Shown piece by piece: positions 46,989-58,300 of a stretch of DNA of 64,000 bases. The notes beneath the pieces were generated by a model, which searched no databases, was not told the origin of the DNA, and worked only from the letters and a program-made list of their open reading frames with translations. This DNA comes from Puccinia triticina (taxonomy: Eukaryota > Basidiomycota > Pucciniomycetes > Pucciniales > Pucciniaceae): NCBI RefSeq assembly GCF_026914185.1, contig NC_070574.1, forward strand, positions 1,240,501 to 1,304,500, written 5' to 3'. The stretch's first letter is position 1, and each line of letters starts with the position of its first letter. Made by a program: the position numbers and the translations under genes.

Positions 46989-48229
46989 TCCGCTCAACCA
47001 TTGCCGGGTTTTGTCGCCCACGCCGGCTCCGTCTTTGGCTCTCTCCATCCGTCTGTTCTTTTGTTTTTGCGCGGACTCGCGCAGGCTCTGGCGTTGTTTC
47101 CGAGGGCGGTGTTGGCCGGGCTGGGCCCGCGGCCCGGCGGCGCTCTTCTTCTTGCGGACTCGCAGGACGGGCCAGTGGGCCGCTGGGGTCTTGCGCGGTG
47201 ACTCGGCAACCTGTGCTCTGCGGGGCGCCCCGCTGTACTTGTATATACACGGCCCTCTCTTGCCTCGGTGCTGGAACGCTCCTCAGCCGTAATGATAACT
47301 CCAAACCCTGTGAGTTTTGGGCTGGTGGTAGGCCTGCGTCTTCCCCTGTTGATGTAGTTTGAGACAACCATGGTGTGTGTGCCTTGCTGGAGCACCAGAG
47401 CTAGGCGCGATAGATGGTGCCGCAGCAGTCCGTGCGCACCGGAGAACAGAGCGGACTGGCCACCATGCAGCTTGACGGGGCAGTGCACAGAGATTGCGGG
47501 CGTCCAACGCTGACTCGTGCACTTTTTCAGGCTGAAGTTGGTCCTGCAAGCCCGATTTCCTTCGCGAGGCGGGGAAGCAGAAAGGGCCTTCCTGGATCAG
47601 GAAACACCCCACATTCCTGAATCAATGGCCGGCTCTAACAGAGAACGATCTCTTGTGGACACACCTCTTGTGGCCCCTTGCAACAAAGCTACTCGAACGG
47701 AGGTCTGGAGGACCTGCACGGAGCGCTCTCTGTAGGAGAGGCTTGGGGCCTGTTTGGACGCGCGGGGGCCTGAATCTCAGATTTGTGTCCATTCTGCGCC
47801 AGCTTGCATGCCGGGGAATGGAGAGGTGCTTGTGGCCTGTCGCGTGCCGGCCGCTTGCCGCACTCAGCATACGCGCCGTGCACCTCTCTCAGGTTTCGTA
47901 TCTGACACTCTGTGCCTCAAGGCGGGCTCTACACTCTTTAGGGAGGGGAGCTCTTTGTCTCACAAACTGGCCACAGTGTGTATGGGGCGAGAGGGAAAAT
48001 AGCCCTCTTCCTTAGATCTGGTTGCGCCAAGATCTCGTGGAATTTGGAGGGCCTTTCCCCAAGCAGATGCTGAAACCTGAACGGTCAGGGAGGAGGGATT
48101 GAGGCACTAAGCCCAAACCGCTCTCTGAGCCTTCAGATGGGTGGGTGGGATGGTGCAAACATGAAAGAAGATATCCTAGGAGATGAAGTGTGTCGAGTAA
48201 CTACTGATTGTGAGAGACTCTGGATGAAC
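46989..48229. other. Intergenic, no gene seen
   Basis: GC-rich at first, falling toward 48 kb. Overlapping short open frames on both strands show no domain or splice logic. It ends at the Gypsy element. Confidence 0.5.
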
Positions 48230-48234
48230 TCCTG

Positions 48235-48681
48235 TGTAACGACTTGGTGAATATTTATGATGAATTACGCTGATAATTGTGCTTCATTATATAAGCTTTA
48301 TTCAGGCTTATCGGGATCGGAGTTCTGTTGTTGTCATTATGGGGAAATCCGATCTGCATGATTGATGACGTATTTCTGAAATCTTGTGTCGTCATCGGAA
48401 GTTGTTCGATTTCTCATTATATGTTGTGCTCCTCCAAGTTTACTCTTCTCCTCTCTTTCCTTCTTTTTCCCATCGGGATATTCCATGTTATAGTTTCCTC
48501 ATCATTTATATACTACTATCAAAAACCGAGTAATTCATCCTTGGAAAGAAGTCTATCAAAAACCTTATTACCAACGGAGACTATCTAAATCTTAACCTTA
48601 CTATTCAAGCATACGGCGAACTACCCTCTTGGGTAAGTTTCAGAGCCACATAGTGAACTGAGTAGTAGGCAGATCCTCACA
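48235..48681 (+). repeat. Gypsy 5' LTR
   Basis: 447 bp, TGTAACGACT...GATCCTCACA. Confidence 0.95.
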
Positions 48682-48731
48682 GTTATATCCCGATCATCTC
48701 AAAAGAAGAAGTTTTTTTATATATATATACT

Positions 48732-50492
48732 ATGTCGGACACATCGGAATTTGCTCTGATGACTCCAATTCGCAATTCTCCAATGTTTACACCTTCTCCA
48801 CCTCCTATCGCAACTCTTCCTATTCCATCAAACACGCAAAACACTTTTTTTTCGGTCAGAACTCCTTCGCCACTTAATCAAAACTCCCCGGCGTTTATGA
48901 CCTTCTCACCTCGCTACATTCCGTCGGCTTCACCTGAACCATCTGTGGTTCAACATGCCCCGGTTCAAGGCCCTTCAAATGACCGACCGGAAGACGATGT
49001 CTTGGTTCTTTTGTCCAACTTACGGGTTGATAATTCGACTCAGTCTTCTTTGATCCAGGCTCAAGCGGCTTCGATCGCGCTTTTGAACGCTCAAGCTCGT
49101 CAAGACAAGAAATTGATCAAAGAACTTCAAGAGGACAATAAGAACATCAAGGACATTTTTCATTCAGAACTACGCAAAACCCAATTGACCACTCAAGAGT
49201 CAATCGCTCATCTGCATGGTTTGGTCGAAGGATCAAACAAAGTTTTGGCCAGCCGATTGGGACGCTTGGAGTTTGCCGGTGCTCAACACACGGAAAAGCC
49301 AAGGATATTTATTGAGCCCCCCCATCAGTCGCACATTTACTTTACCGGTGCTCCTCAAGAAACTAATCATTTTTGTTTTTCCATGAGGAATACTTTTGAA
49401 CGTATTGGGGAACAATTCAACACGGAAAAACAGAAGATTCTCTGGGTTGCGGGTTATTTTCGTGCGGGTCCTGGTTGTTTTGAGGGAGAGGTCCCTTCGT
49501 ACACGTGGTGGCGCGGATTGTTGTCGGACAACGCTTCGGCTCTCAACTTGCCCGCTCTTAAGGCTTCCGCCAAAATGGATTATGTTTTGCCGGAGCTTCG
49601 TGATTTGGACTCCTTTATGGAAACGATTGAACATACTTTTGCCAACCATCACGAGCTTGAAGAAGCGGAAGCCGCCTTCTTTGCGGCTCGCCAAGGGAAT
49701 AAGACTATTGAAGAGTTCAATATTCTTTTCAATTCGTTGCTCCGACCCTTAAAGCTGGATGATCGATCGAGGTGTAAAGCTTACAACAAGGCAATTGACC
49801 CCAATCTGGTCAAGTTAGCGCTTATTAGAGGTCCTTGGACGGACGTCGTTGATCTTCAACTCAAGCAAGAAATTGCGGTGGCTGTTTCTCGCAATCTTGC
49901 AGGAGTCAGCAAAATCCTTGACCCAAAATTTCAACCACCCCAAGCGACTAATCAGCCTGCTTACCGAGCGCCTCCTGCCCCTCCGGCGCATGTTCCGCAA
50001 AGCAAGATTCCTGATGGTGATGCTATGGACTTGGACAAAGTTACTTCTGCCATGAAAGACACGGGTTTCTCGTATGCCAATTTTTGTCAAGGATGCGTGG
50101 ACCGGAACATTTGTATTCGATGCGGTGGAAGGTTCGATGAAGCGCATAATATTATCAAAAGAGAGGTTGTACTTTGGGGAGGGATACGAAGATGGACATG
50201 TCGGATATGTTGGAGTTGTGGAGAGAGTGGGGCGGTTTGGTTCGCAAGAAGAAAGCCGGTTCTAGGCGGAGCGAGTCAAAATGGGCGCCGGAAAATTTGG
50301 CGAAAAATCCCGACTCCTCATCCCATTCAAAAGCTTGTTTTCAGTCCGACCGCAGCACATTGGTTTCCCCTGTGGGCCAACCGGACAAAGGGAAGAAACG
50401 CCAGTCATTGGCGGAGGTCGATGGCCTTCCTTTCAAGAAGAGGACCACTGCGGCAAATGAAGACGATCCGGTTTTGTCGGCGGAGGCGGTGA
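48732..50492 (+). CDS. Gypsy Gag
   Basis: Starts with the first ATG after the 5' LTR. The N terminus is Pro/Ser-rich and disordered; a coiled-coil-like stretch (about residues 95-150) leads into the capsid region (HIYFTGAPQETNHF, then LWVAGYF, then a TWWRGLL block, then EAEAAFFAARQGNKTIEEFN). The C-terminal part has a cysteine-rich stretch (FCQGCVDRNICIRCGG). The true Gag probably ends near 50170, where the frame overlaps pol, and the last 100 codons look non-coding. Confidence 0.85.
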   Translation: MSDTSEFALMTPIRNSPMFTPSPPPIATLPIPSNTQNTFFSVRTPSPLNQNSPAFMTFSPRYIPSASPEPSVVQHAPVQGPSNDRPEDDVLVLLSNLRVDNSTQSSLIQAQAASIALLNAQARQDKKLIKELQEDNKNIKDIFHSELRKTQLTTQESIAHLHGLVEGSNKVLASRLGRLEFAGAQHTEKPRIFIEPPHQSHIYFTGAPQETNHFCFSMRNTFERIGEQFNTEKQKILWVAGYFRAGPGCFEGEVPSYTWWRGLLSDNASALNLPALKASAKMDYVLPELRDLDSFMETIEHTFANHHELEEAEAAFFAARQGNKTIEEFNILFNSLLRPLKLDDRSRCKAYNKAIDPNLVKLALIRGPWTDVVDLQLKQEIAVAVSRNLAGVSKILDPKFQPPQATNQPAYRAPPAPPAHVPQSKIPDGDAMDLDKVTSAMKDTGFSYANFCQGCVDRNICIRCGGRFDEAHNIIKREVVLWGGIRRWTCRICWSCGESGAVWFARRKPVLGGASQNGRRKIWRKIPTPHPIQKLVFSPTAAHWFPLWANRTKGRNASHWRRSMAFLSRRGPLRQMKTIRFCRRRR

Positions 50493-53400
50493 ATATGGAG
50501 GAAATGTCGGCGGGTGAAGTGTTTTTTAACACCTGCATGTCGCAAAAAATGTCTGCGGAAAATAGTAAGCATACCCATTTTGTTAAGAAGGCTTCGCGAG
50601 TAGACAACCGTCCTTTCTTCAATGGGACTATGCTAATAAATAATGATCATCAGGCTAACGTTTATGTGTTGGTTGATTCCGGTGCTTTGGCGTCGTTTAT
50701 TAATAATGATTTTGCAAAAAAGATTGATTTAGAAACCTTTCCAATGACGGTTGGACTCCAGTGCAAGTCGTTTGATGGTTCGGCCGTGGCGTTGGGAGAA
50801 GTGGTTTTGTATGCAAAAGGGGATTTTTTGATTCCCACAGTTTGTGGTTCCTTTCTACGCTCTCGTGTCACCCTATATTTAACCAAATTAGCTTCTGCAG
50901 ATGTGATATTAGGAAATTCGTGGCTGAAAGATGCAGGGGCTTTTGTAGGAGGATCTGACGCCGATGTTGTAATGTATGAGAGTGTACAAGAACTTTGTGA
51001 TGTTACTTGTAATGAAGCAAAGGTGCTTACAGATCAGTTTTCTGATGTTTTTGTTACGGAGTCGCTAGCGCAACTTCCACCTCATAGAGGGCAGTTTGAC
51101 TGTCAGGTCAACCTCAAAACGGGAGCGGTACCTCCGTTTGGCAAGATGTACAACCTAAGTAAAGCTGAGAGAGATGAGCTGAAAACTTATGTCGAGGACA
51201 ACCTGTCTAAAGGTTTTATTAGGCTTTCGTCTTTGTCGGCAGCAGCGCCGATCTTTTATGTCAAAGTGGAGGGAAAGGCGAATCGGCCTTGTGTAGATTA
51301 CCGGTTGTTAAACAGTATGACCGTTCGAGATTCTTACCCCTTGCCGGTTATTGCGCACTTATTAAACAATTTGCAAGGTTGTAAATTTCTGTCCAAGATA
51401 GATCTTAAGGCGGCGTTTAATCTTTTGCGGGTGGCTGAAGGACACGAGTGGAAAACGGCATTTCGAACTCCATGGGGCCTTTACGAATACCAAGTGATGC
51501 CATTTGGGCTGGCTAATGTGCCGGCAACCTTTCAAAGGTTTATTCAACATGTGTTACAAGAATTCTTGGACGTTTGTTGTTTTGTTTATATTGATGACAT
51601 TTTGATTTATTCCAGGACCAGGGAGCAGCATTTGACTGACTTGGGGAATATTCTACAACAACTGCGAGAATTCTCTCTGAAGGCCTCCTTACACAAGTGC
51701 AAATTTTTTTGTTCTAAAGTAACATTCCTGGGGTTTGATATTACTGACAGGGGTCTGAAAATGAACAAAAACAAGTTGAAGACTATTGAAGAATGGCCAT
51801 TCCCGGCAACGGTTCGTGGTCTGCGCAAATTTTTAGGTTTCACGAATTTCTATAGAAGGTTCATTCCGCGGTTTTCATCGGTGGCGGGCCCATTGACGAC
51901 GCTAACTCAGGATAAGTACAGTGATTCGACGCATCTAGACTCCTCTGTTGCCTCTGCCGTGTTTGAAGCGCTGAAATTGTTGTTCATTAAGGAACCGCTG
52001 CTTCTCCATTTTGATTTTGAGAAGGATAGGGTGGTTCATGTTGACAGCTCCAGATATGTGATTGCTGCGGTTTTAAGCCAACCTAATGCTAATGGTGATT
52101 ACCTCCCAGTTAGCTACTTTTCACGGAAGCTTTCCGACAGAGAGCGGTCGTGGAAGATTTTTGACTTGGAACTTTTGGCGATCATTTTGGCTTGCCATGA
52201 GTGGAGAGCATGGTTAATGGGGACGATCAATCCGGTGAAAATGTATTTGGATCATTCTAATTTGCTTTACTTCAAGACTGCTAAATATCTTTCTCCAAAA
52301 CAAGCGCGTTGGGCACTTTTTTTGGATAATTTTAACATGCTGATCTATCACGTAGGCGGTTCTAAGAATCCGGCTGATGCTCCAAGCCAAAGGGATGATT
52401 ACTACGACAGCAGGGTAATGAGTAGAGATTCAGATTTGATCTCGAAGCGAATGGTGAATTGTGATACAGTCAACGAGATTGATGGTGTTGAGGCCCCTTC
52501 TCCTATTTCTTCTCATGATCTTTTTTTTCAGCGGCCTACTTCGAGCTTACTAGCTTATTTCGAGCGATTTTATTCAGCTGAGGACAAATCGGCAAAAGGA
52601 GTGCGCTTGCTTGATGGTATTTTCTGGTATCAAAGTAGGGTTTTGGTGCCGACATCGTTGAGAACACGCATCATGATTATGTACCATGACTCGCCGATGA
52701 TGGGACACCCGGGAATAGCCAAGACTCTGGCGACTTTGACGAGGACATTTTCGTGGCCGGGGGTACGGAGCTCGGTTATCAAGTATGTACGCAGCTGCGA
52801 TTCATGCCAGCAAGTGAAGGCTTGGCGACAGGCCCCGGATGGGAAGTTAGTCTCAATTGTGGCAGAACCAAAACCGTGGAGTGTCATCGGGATGGACATG
52901 ACAGTAAAGTTGCCTCTGTCGGGGGGATTTGATTCTATTTTAGTGGTAATTGATTTACTAAGTAAACTGACGCATTTCATCCCCTGCAAGGAAGCATCTT
53001 CCTCGGCGGTTTTGGCAGGATTATTTAGGAAGAATGTATTCCGCTTACATGGCCTTCCGGACAAGATTCTGTCCGATAGGGGGAGCACGTTTGTTATAAG
53101 TGAGTTCTGGAAAGCGTTGATGAAATCCTTGAGCATCAAGTCTGTGCTGTCAACCGCTTACCATCCACAGACCGATGGGCAGACAGAGCGGATGAATCAG
53201 GTGGTTGAAGACTATTTGCGCCATTTCTGCTGCTACTATCAGGACAATTGGGATAAGTGCTTGGAGATGGCTGAATTTTCAATAAATAACTCTGACTCGT
53301 CAAGTTTAAAAATTTCTCCATTTTTCTTTCCATTTGGTTTTCATCCTCGATTCAATATACTAACTGAAAACACAGGGCAAAAAGGTTTAGATGATTTTCT

Positions 53401-53953
53401 TGTTGATTTACAGGTTACTCAAGAAACTGCGGTTGAGTGTTTGCGACAAGCACGCGTAAAGCAGGCGGAGTATTACAACAAGGGAAGAAAAGAGGCGCCC
53501 ATGTATTGTGAAGGAGATGAAGTGCTTTTGCTGCAAAAGTTTATCCAGTCCCGCCGTATCAACTCTAAATTGGAATACCGTTATATCGGACCGTTCAAGG
53601 TTGTGAAAATGATAGGTACTAACGCTGTGGAGTTGGATTTATCAGCTGATTACCCAAAATTACACAGGGTTTTCAATGTATCTTTGCTCACACGTTATGT
53701 CAGGCCGACCTTGTTTGAAGGGCGAGATTCGGTGGTGGGTCTTAAAGAGAAATATTACACGGACAGTCAGGTTGTTGATTGGGCGAATGTAAGAGCGGTA
53801 CTGGATGTAAGGAGTGTAAAAAAGGGTAAATTTGATTATCTGGTTTCTTGGCAGAATTATACTCCGGGCAAAGACACATGGATTGCACAAAACCACATCC
53901 CTGTTTCAGCTAATGGTCATATAGAAGCGTTCCACCGAATGGCGGACTTGTGA
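50174..53953 (+). CDS. Gypsy Pol polyprotein with C-terminal chromodomain (1,259 codons)
   Basis: Domains in order: protease VLVDSGALASFINNDF (about residue 165), reverse transcriptase with intact YIDD (about 472-475), RNase H (VVHVDSSRYVIAAVL), integrase zinc finger (H-x-H ... CDSCQ, about 835-880), integrase core with GMDM, LSDRGSTF and TDGQTERMNQ, and a chromodomain near 1206-1252 (FDYLVSWQNYTPGKDTWIAQ). The chromodomain places it among chromoviruses, which target marked heterochromatin. The frame is -1 relative to Gag and overlaps it, so expression needs a -1 frameshift or similar. No stop interrupts it; the copy could be intact apart from its LTR. Confidence 0.93.
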   Translation: MGRDTKMDMSDMLELWREWGGLVRKKKAGSRRSESKWAPENLAKNPDSSSHSKACFQSDRSTLVSPVGQPDKGKKRQSLAEVDGLPFKKRTTAANEDDPVLSAEAVNMEEMSAGEVFFNTCMSQKMSAENSKHTHFVKKASRVDNRPFFNGTMLINNDHQANVYVLVDSGALASFINNDFAKKIDLETFPMTVGLQCKSFDGSAVALGEVVLYAKGDFLIPTVCGSFLRSRVTLYLTKLASADVILGNSWLKDAGAFVGGSDADVVMYESVQELCDVTCNEAKVLTDQFSDVFVTESLAQLPPHRGQFDCQVNLKTGAVPPFGKMYNLSKAERDELKTYVEDNLSKGFIRLSSLSAAAPIFYVKVEGKANRPCVDYRLLNSMTVRDSYPLPVIAHLLNNLQGCKFLSKIDLKAAFNLLRVAEGHEWKTAFRTPWGLYEYQVMPFGLANVPATFQRFIQHVLQEFLDVCCFVYIDDILIYSRTREQHLTDLGNILQQLREFSLKASLHKCKFFCSKVTFLGFDITDRGLKMNKNKLKTIEEWPFPATVRGLRKFLGFTNFYRRFIPRFSSVAGPLTTLTQDKYSDSTHLDSSVASAVFEALKLLFIKEPLLLHFDFEKDRVVHVDSSRYVIAAVLSQPNANGDYLPVSYFSRKLSDRERSWKIFDLELLAIILACHEWRAWLMGTINPVKMYLDHSNLLYFKTAKYLSPKQARWALFLDNFNMLIYHVGGSKNPADAPSQRDDYYDSRVMSRDSDLISKRMVNCDTVNEIDGVEAPSPISSHDLFFQRPTSSLLAYFERFYSAEDKSAKGVRLLDGIFWYQSRVLVPTSLRTRIMIMYHDSPMMGHPGIAKTLATLTRTFSWPGVRSSVIKYVRSCDSCQQVKAWRQAPDGKLVSIVAEPKPWSVIGMDMTVKLPLSGGFDSILVVIDLLSKLTHFIPCKEASSSAVLAGLFRKNVFRLHGLPDKILSDRGSTFVISEFWKALMKSLSIKSVLSTAYHPQTDGQTERMNQVVEDYLRHFCCYYQDNWDKCLEMAEFSINNSDSSSLKISPFFFPFGFHPRFNILTENTGQKGLDDFLVDLQVTQETAVECLRQARVKQAEYYNKGRKEAPMYCEGDEVLLLQKFIQSRRINSKLEYRYIGPFKVVKMIGTNAVELDLSADYPKLHRVFNVSLLTRYVRPTLFEGRDSVVGLKEKYYTDSQVVDWANVRAVLDVRSVKKGKFDYLVSWQNYTPGKDTWIAQNHIPVSANGHIEAFHRMADL

Positions 53954-54025
53954 ATAAAAAAGGAAAGAACAAGGGCAAGGCGGGTAGCGAGTTGAACATT
54001 TTTGGGTAATAGCCTAGGCTTATTT

Positions 54026-54159
54026 TGTAACGACTCGGTGAATATTTATGATGAATTACGCTGATAATTGTGCTTCATTATATAAGCTTTATTCAGGCTT
54101 ATCGGGATCGGAGTTCTGTTGTCGTCATTATGGGGAAATCCAATCTGCATGATTGATGA
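54026..54159 (+). repeat. Gypsy 3' LTR, left piece
   Basis: The first 134 bp of the 3' LTR. It ends with GATGA, the duplication made by the nested element, and continues at 59879. Confidence 0.95.
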
Positions 54160-54857
54160 TGTCAGCAGTCTGCTAGTCAAGACAGCACAGACAGCAACAA
54201 ATTACGGGCTGCTGCGAGTGAGAGCGGCCTGCAACCAAGCAACCCCTCCGACTAGAGAGCGCACTCAGGTGTCGCCCCCGAGTGGGCAGGCCAGCCCGAG
54301 TGAAGCATGACATTAGGCTCACCAACCTCGAGTGAGTGAGTGAGCAATACCTGGGCATCTTCTAATAAGATTCCCAGGTGGATAGATTGTAGAGTGCCGA
54401 TGCACATCGAACCACAAGTTAACCCAGCATAGCTGGGGTATAAGTATCAGGGATTGTTCCTACCAGGAATAGCCCCCAGATCAGTTACCACACCCGACTT
54501 TATTGTTGTATTCGACCACGAACGCCGAACACAACGATTGGGGTTTTTCCTTGATCCATCTCTTTTATTATCCTCATCCCTTCCGCACTCGACCCGACTC
54601 CCTGTTTCACTAGGTAAGTCGTGTCTTTTTTCCTTTCCTCTCTTCCCTGTCCTAGATAGGACCAGTTCTTCGAGTCCTTCGGATTCCGGTTGTATACGCT
54701 CAACCAGCCCCTCCAGACGGAGGCGCGGCTTTCCTCCTTGTGCTACGGCCAAGTCGAGTACCGACGGACGTCGAGACAGCTGAGACCAGCTGAGAACCTT
54801 AGAATATATCTAAGGTTAAGATTCAGGGCGCGGCCACGATAGAGACCAGCCCTGACA
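54160..54857 (+). repeat. Nested element 5' LTR
   Basis: 698 bp. It contains about 18 bp near its end (GCGCGGCCACGATAGAGACC region) that the 3' LTR lacks. Confidence 0.92.
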
Positions 54858-55397
54858 TTTGGGGGCCTCATCGGGAAATTTTTCCCTGAAACCTTGGCTA
54901 CTGTCCACTTACCCAAAGTGTGACTTCTTTTTTTCTCAGATACGTTTCGCGTGATCACGATATAGTTCAAACTTCCCAGCGTCAAACTTCTCAGCGTTCC
55001 ATCTCGAAACTCTACCGGTATACCAGTAGTAAGTTTCTCGAGTCAAGGCCCGAGTTTCTACGTGTGTAGCTAAGTGCTTGCCTTCTAGTGTCGACCCGTC
55101 AAACTTCGCTACGCAGCTTTTCCCAGTCATCGCTCAAGGAGGACAACCGACGATTGACCCAATCGATCCTGCCTTGTCCGCCTCTTTGGCACGTTGGCCC
55201 CACCCAGCCATCACTGGGTTGATCGCGGACGTACAATCTCGGGAAACCTTGATAGCTAGAGGCTCGACCGCGGCTGTCGAACAACAGTTACTCGGGGAAC
55301 CCATCCGCCTTAACAGCACTGTCCGGGGTGGATCTCCAGACAGTATTGCATCCATCATTGTCGTAACTGAACCGAGCGGTTAGTTTCTCTTTTTACT

Positions 55398-58300
55398 ATG
55401 ACTCCACCTAAGAAAGCCAAGAGTAACACCGGCTCCCACTCTTCCTCAACTAGGTCCGCCAAACCCAGTCTCGTCCCGCCTGGAGAGTTCAAACGTGGCG
55501 GCGGCCCGCCGCGGGTGGAATCCCACGACCGAGCTCCTTCTCCAGACCCACCTGCGATTCAAGCAAGCTTTCCTAGAGGCACGAGCGGGGAACAACCAGG
55601 AGTCCATGATACTCCTCAGGGACCAGGCGATCACAACGCACAACAGTTTGGAACAACTGATCAGCCGGGACATACTGCTATTTCTGACTGAGGGCTGGAA
55701 CCCTCATGTAACCCATCCAAACCATCCAGCAAACAACCCGGCGAACGCGCCAAGCAACCGCCTGAGGGGCCAAAACCGCCCAGCACCAAGCAACCGCTCG
55801 AGGGGCCAAAACCGCCCAGCAGCCTCTGCACGCCAAGGGGCGCCTCCGCCAGCACCTCCGGTAAACGGCCAAGCGGAACAGGCTCCGGAAGTAGTTTGAC
55901 CCCGACCGGCCCAGAACGGTCAAATGAGGGGAAGAAGGAACTATTGAACGTCGATCTACGACGAACGGTTCCGAATGAGCCGGACTATTCAGGGGGGCTA
56001 CCAGGCGATCGATCAATCGCGGGCCCGCAATCAAGGGAATCAGCACCACTAACGCTTTACAAAGCCAGCGGTATGCTGAAACACATGTTCTCTGAGATTG
56101 AGAAGGTGGTTGATGGAAATTCTAGGCAGGTTTTGTCCCATACCACCTCTGCTCTCACCTCCCTTGTTAAATCTGTCCATAAGGACGTCTCCACCCCCGT
56201 TTCTAATAATGTTCACCTCCTTAAAGATATCATCTCCGATAATTTTAAAGCTGTAAAGTTTTCTCTGGCTGGTATCTCTACTATAAGCAATTCTATATCT
56301 ACCTCTATTTCTACTTCAGTCGCCCCTATTTCCGAGACTATCAGAACTATGGGTACAAGGTTAGACGACTTGGAGGAGGCTTTAGGGCGGGTCAAGATTG
56401 ATTCCCCTGTCAAGAAGTTAGCCAAAACGGAGCGCAATCTTAAGGAGTTTGTACAGAATGCGTTGGATATCACGGTCTCCGACTTGGGTAGCCGCAAGCC
56501 CAGTGATCCAAAACTCATCCATGAGATGCAGGGCATCAGCGCGAGGTTGTTCGAGCTGGAGAGTCATATCCTGAAGCTCTCTGCCCCGGTAACGGCTAAG
56601 CCAAGTGCTGCCAGTTTCCCGGATGATCTGGCGAGGGATCTGATGAAGAGGTTGGAAGCAGGTTTCGAGCAGTTACAGGGTGCTCTTCTTTGGAAAACCC
56701 ATGCCGCCAGCAAGTCTACCCTTGGGGAAGAGGTGGAGCAGAAGCTTGAGGAGCAAAGCGAGAGCCAGAGGATTGATTTTCTGAATTTAAATGGAAAAAT
56801 TGATAGGATGATGAGTCAATATTGGGCTGAGGGCGCTAGCACCAGGAAAATAAAATAGTCAGTTGATGACAAGTGACATTACACCAGCTCCAGCCAGCTA
56901 CCCACCATCTATCCAATATCTATCCACTATCTACCCCAATCTCCCAACCATCTCCTCAACTTCCAAAATTTACCAAGTAGGTCCTGTTCAGTTTTTGATG
57001 AGCCCAACTGATCCTCAGTTCTGTTCAGCTGATACTCAGCTTTGGCACCCAGTTCATACTCAGCTTTTCTGCCCAGCTCATACTCAGCTTTTTCACGCAG
57101 CTTACTCTCAGAATTGGAATAAAGCCTTTTGACCAGTAATTGCCCAGGTGATGCTCAGCTTTGTACTAGTCCTGGCGCAGCTGATGCTCAGCTTTGTACC
57201 AGTCCTTGCTCAGCCTTCTCCTAGTCCTGTCCCAGCTGATGCTCAGCTTTGGCCCAGTCCTAGGCTTGCTGGCCAGCTGATGCTCAGCTTGCTGAGTATC
57301 AGCTGAGCCAGGCCAGGTAAAAATATGGGAATCAGCTTAGACAGGACCAGAGCTGAAAATCAGCTAGGCTTGGGCCAAAGCTGAGCATCAGCTGAGCCAT
57401 GGACAAGGCTGAGCATCAGCTGTGCCAGGGCCAAAGATGATCATCAGGTGGCCAGTTCCAAAGCTGAGCATCAGCTGGGCCAGGGGAAAAACTGAGCATC
57501 AGCTGAGCCAGGGTAAAAGCTGAGCATCAGCTGGGCCAGGGAAAAAGCTGAGCATCATCTGGTTTTTTCACATTGAGTGCTTTGATCCTGACACCTATCA
57601 TGTGAGCCCTAGATGTGCTGGTGGAGAGGAGCAGCATTGGAGCAGTGTTGGAGCTGAAAACAAAGCTGTGTCATGTCACTTGCCATCAAGTGACTACTTT
57701 TTTTTCCTGGTGTAGGTTAAGGGAGGAGATCGCAGGGCTCACCAGTACTGTTCAGGCTTTGTCAACTGCGAACTCTGGCTGAGATCCTCCTCCTCATCTG
57801 CCCACGGGCCCCGCACGGCAAGCACGCCGCGAAGATAGCGGAGTAGACCCAGAACTCAAAAAGCGCCTCAATCTTGCCATTGCGAAGTCGGACTGGCCTA
57901 GCTTTTCAGGCGAGGGCGAGTACGATCACCTCCGTTTTGTGCAGTGGATCGACACCGCACATTGTGATAGCCACGTAGACAATGAGGTTATTATCCTTAA
58001 GCTACTGACTATGCTGACGGGCACTGCTCTCTCTTGGTAGGAGACTATGCGGCTTACGCACCACAACAACTCCTGGTCTTTCTGGAGAGAGGAGATTTGT
58101 AAAAAGTTTGGACATTCCGCATGGAAACGGAAAAAGCAGAATGCTTTCACGGCGGATCGATTTGTACCTGGAGAGTCCGAGCCAGCGCAATGGGTGACAC
58201 GGCAGTATCACCGACTGAAGTGCTTCGAACCCAATATAGATCAGGAGTCCCTGAATTTTAAGCTCTTGAACCTTATGGATAACGAGGTGGAATACGCTGC

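Noticed and set aside
45857..47367. Long minus-strand open frames (360 and 479 codons)
   Set aside because: They lie opposite the SLX4-like exons in very GC-rich DNA, where stop codons are rare; composition is Arg/Ala/Gly-rich and no splice logic is present.
58030..58045. TAG in the nested Gag as another CpG-type change
   Set aside because: The likely ancestral CAG is not preceded or followed in a CpG context, so it was not counted.
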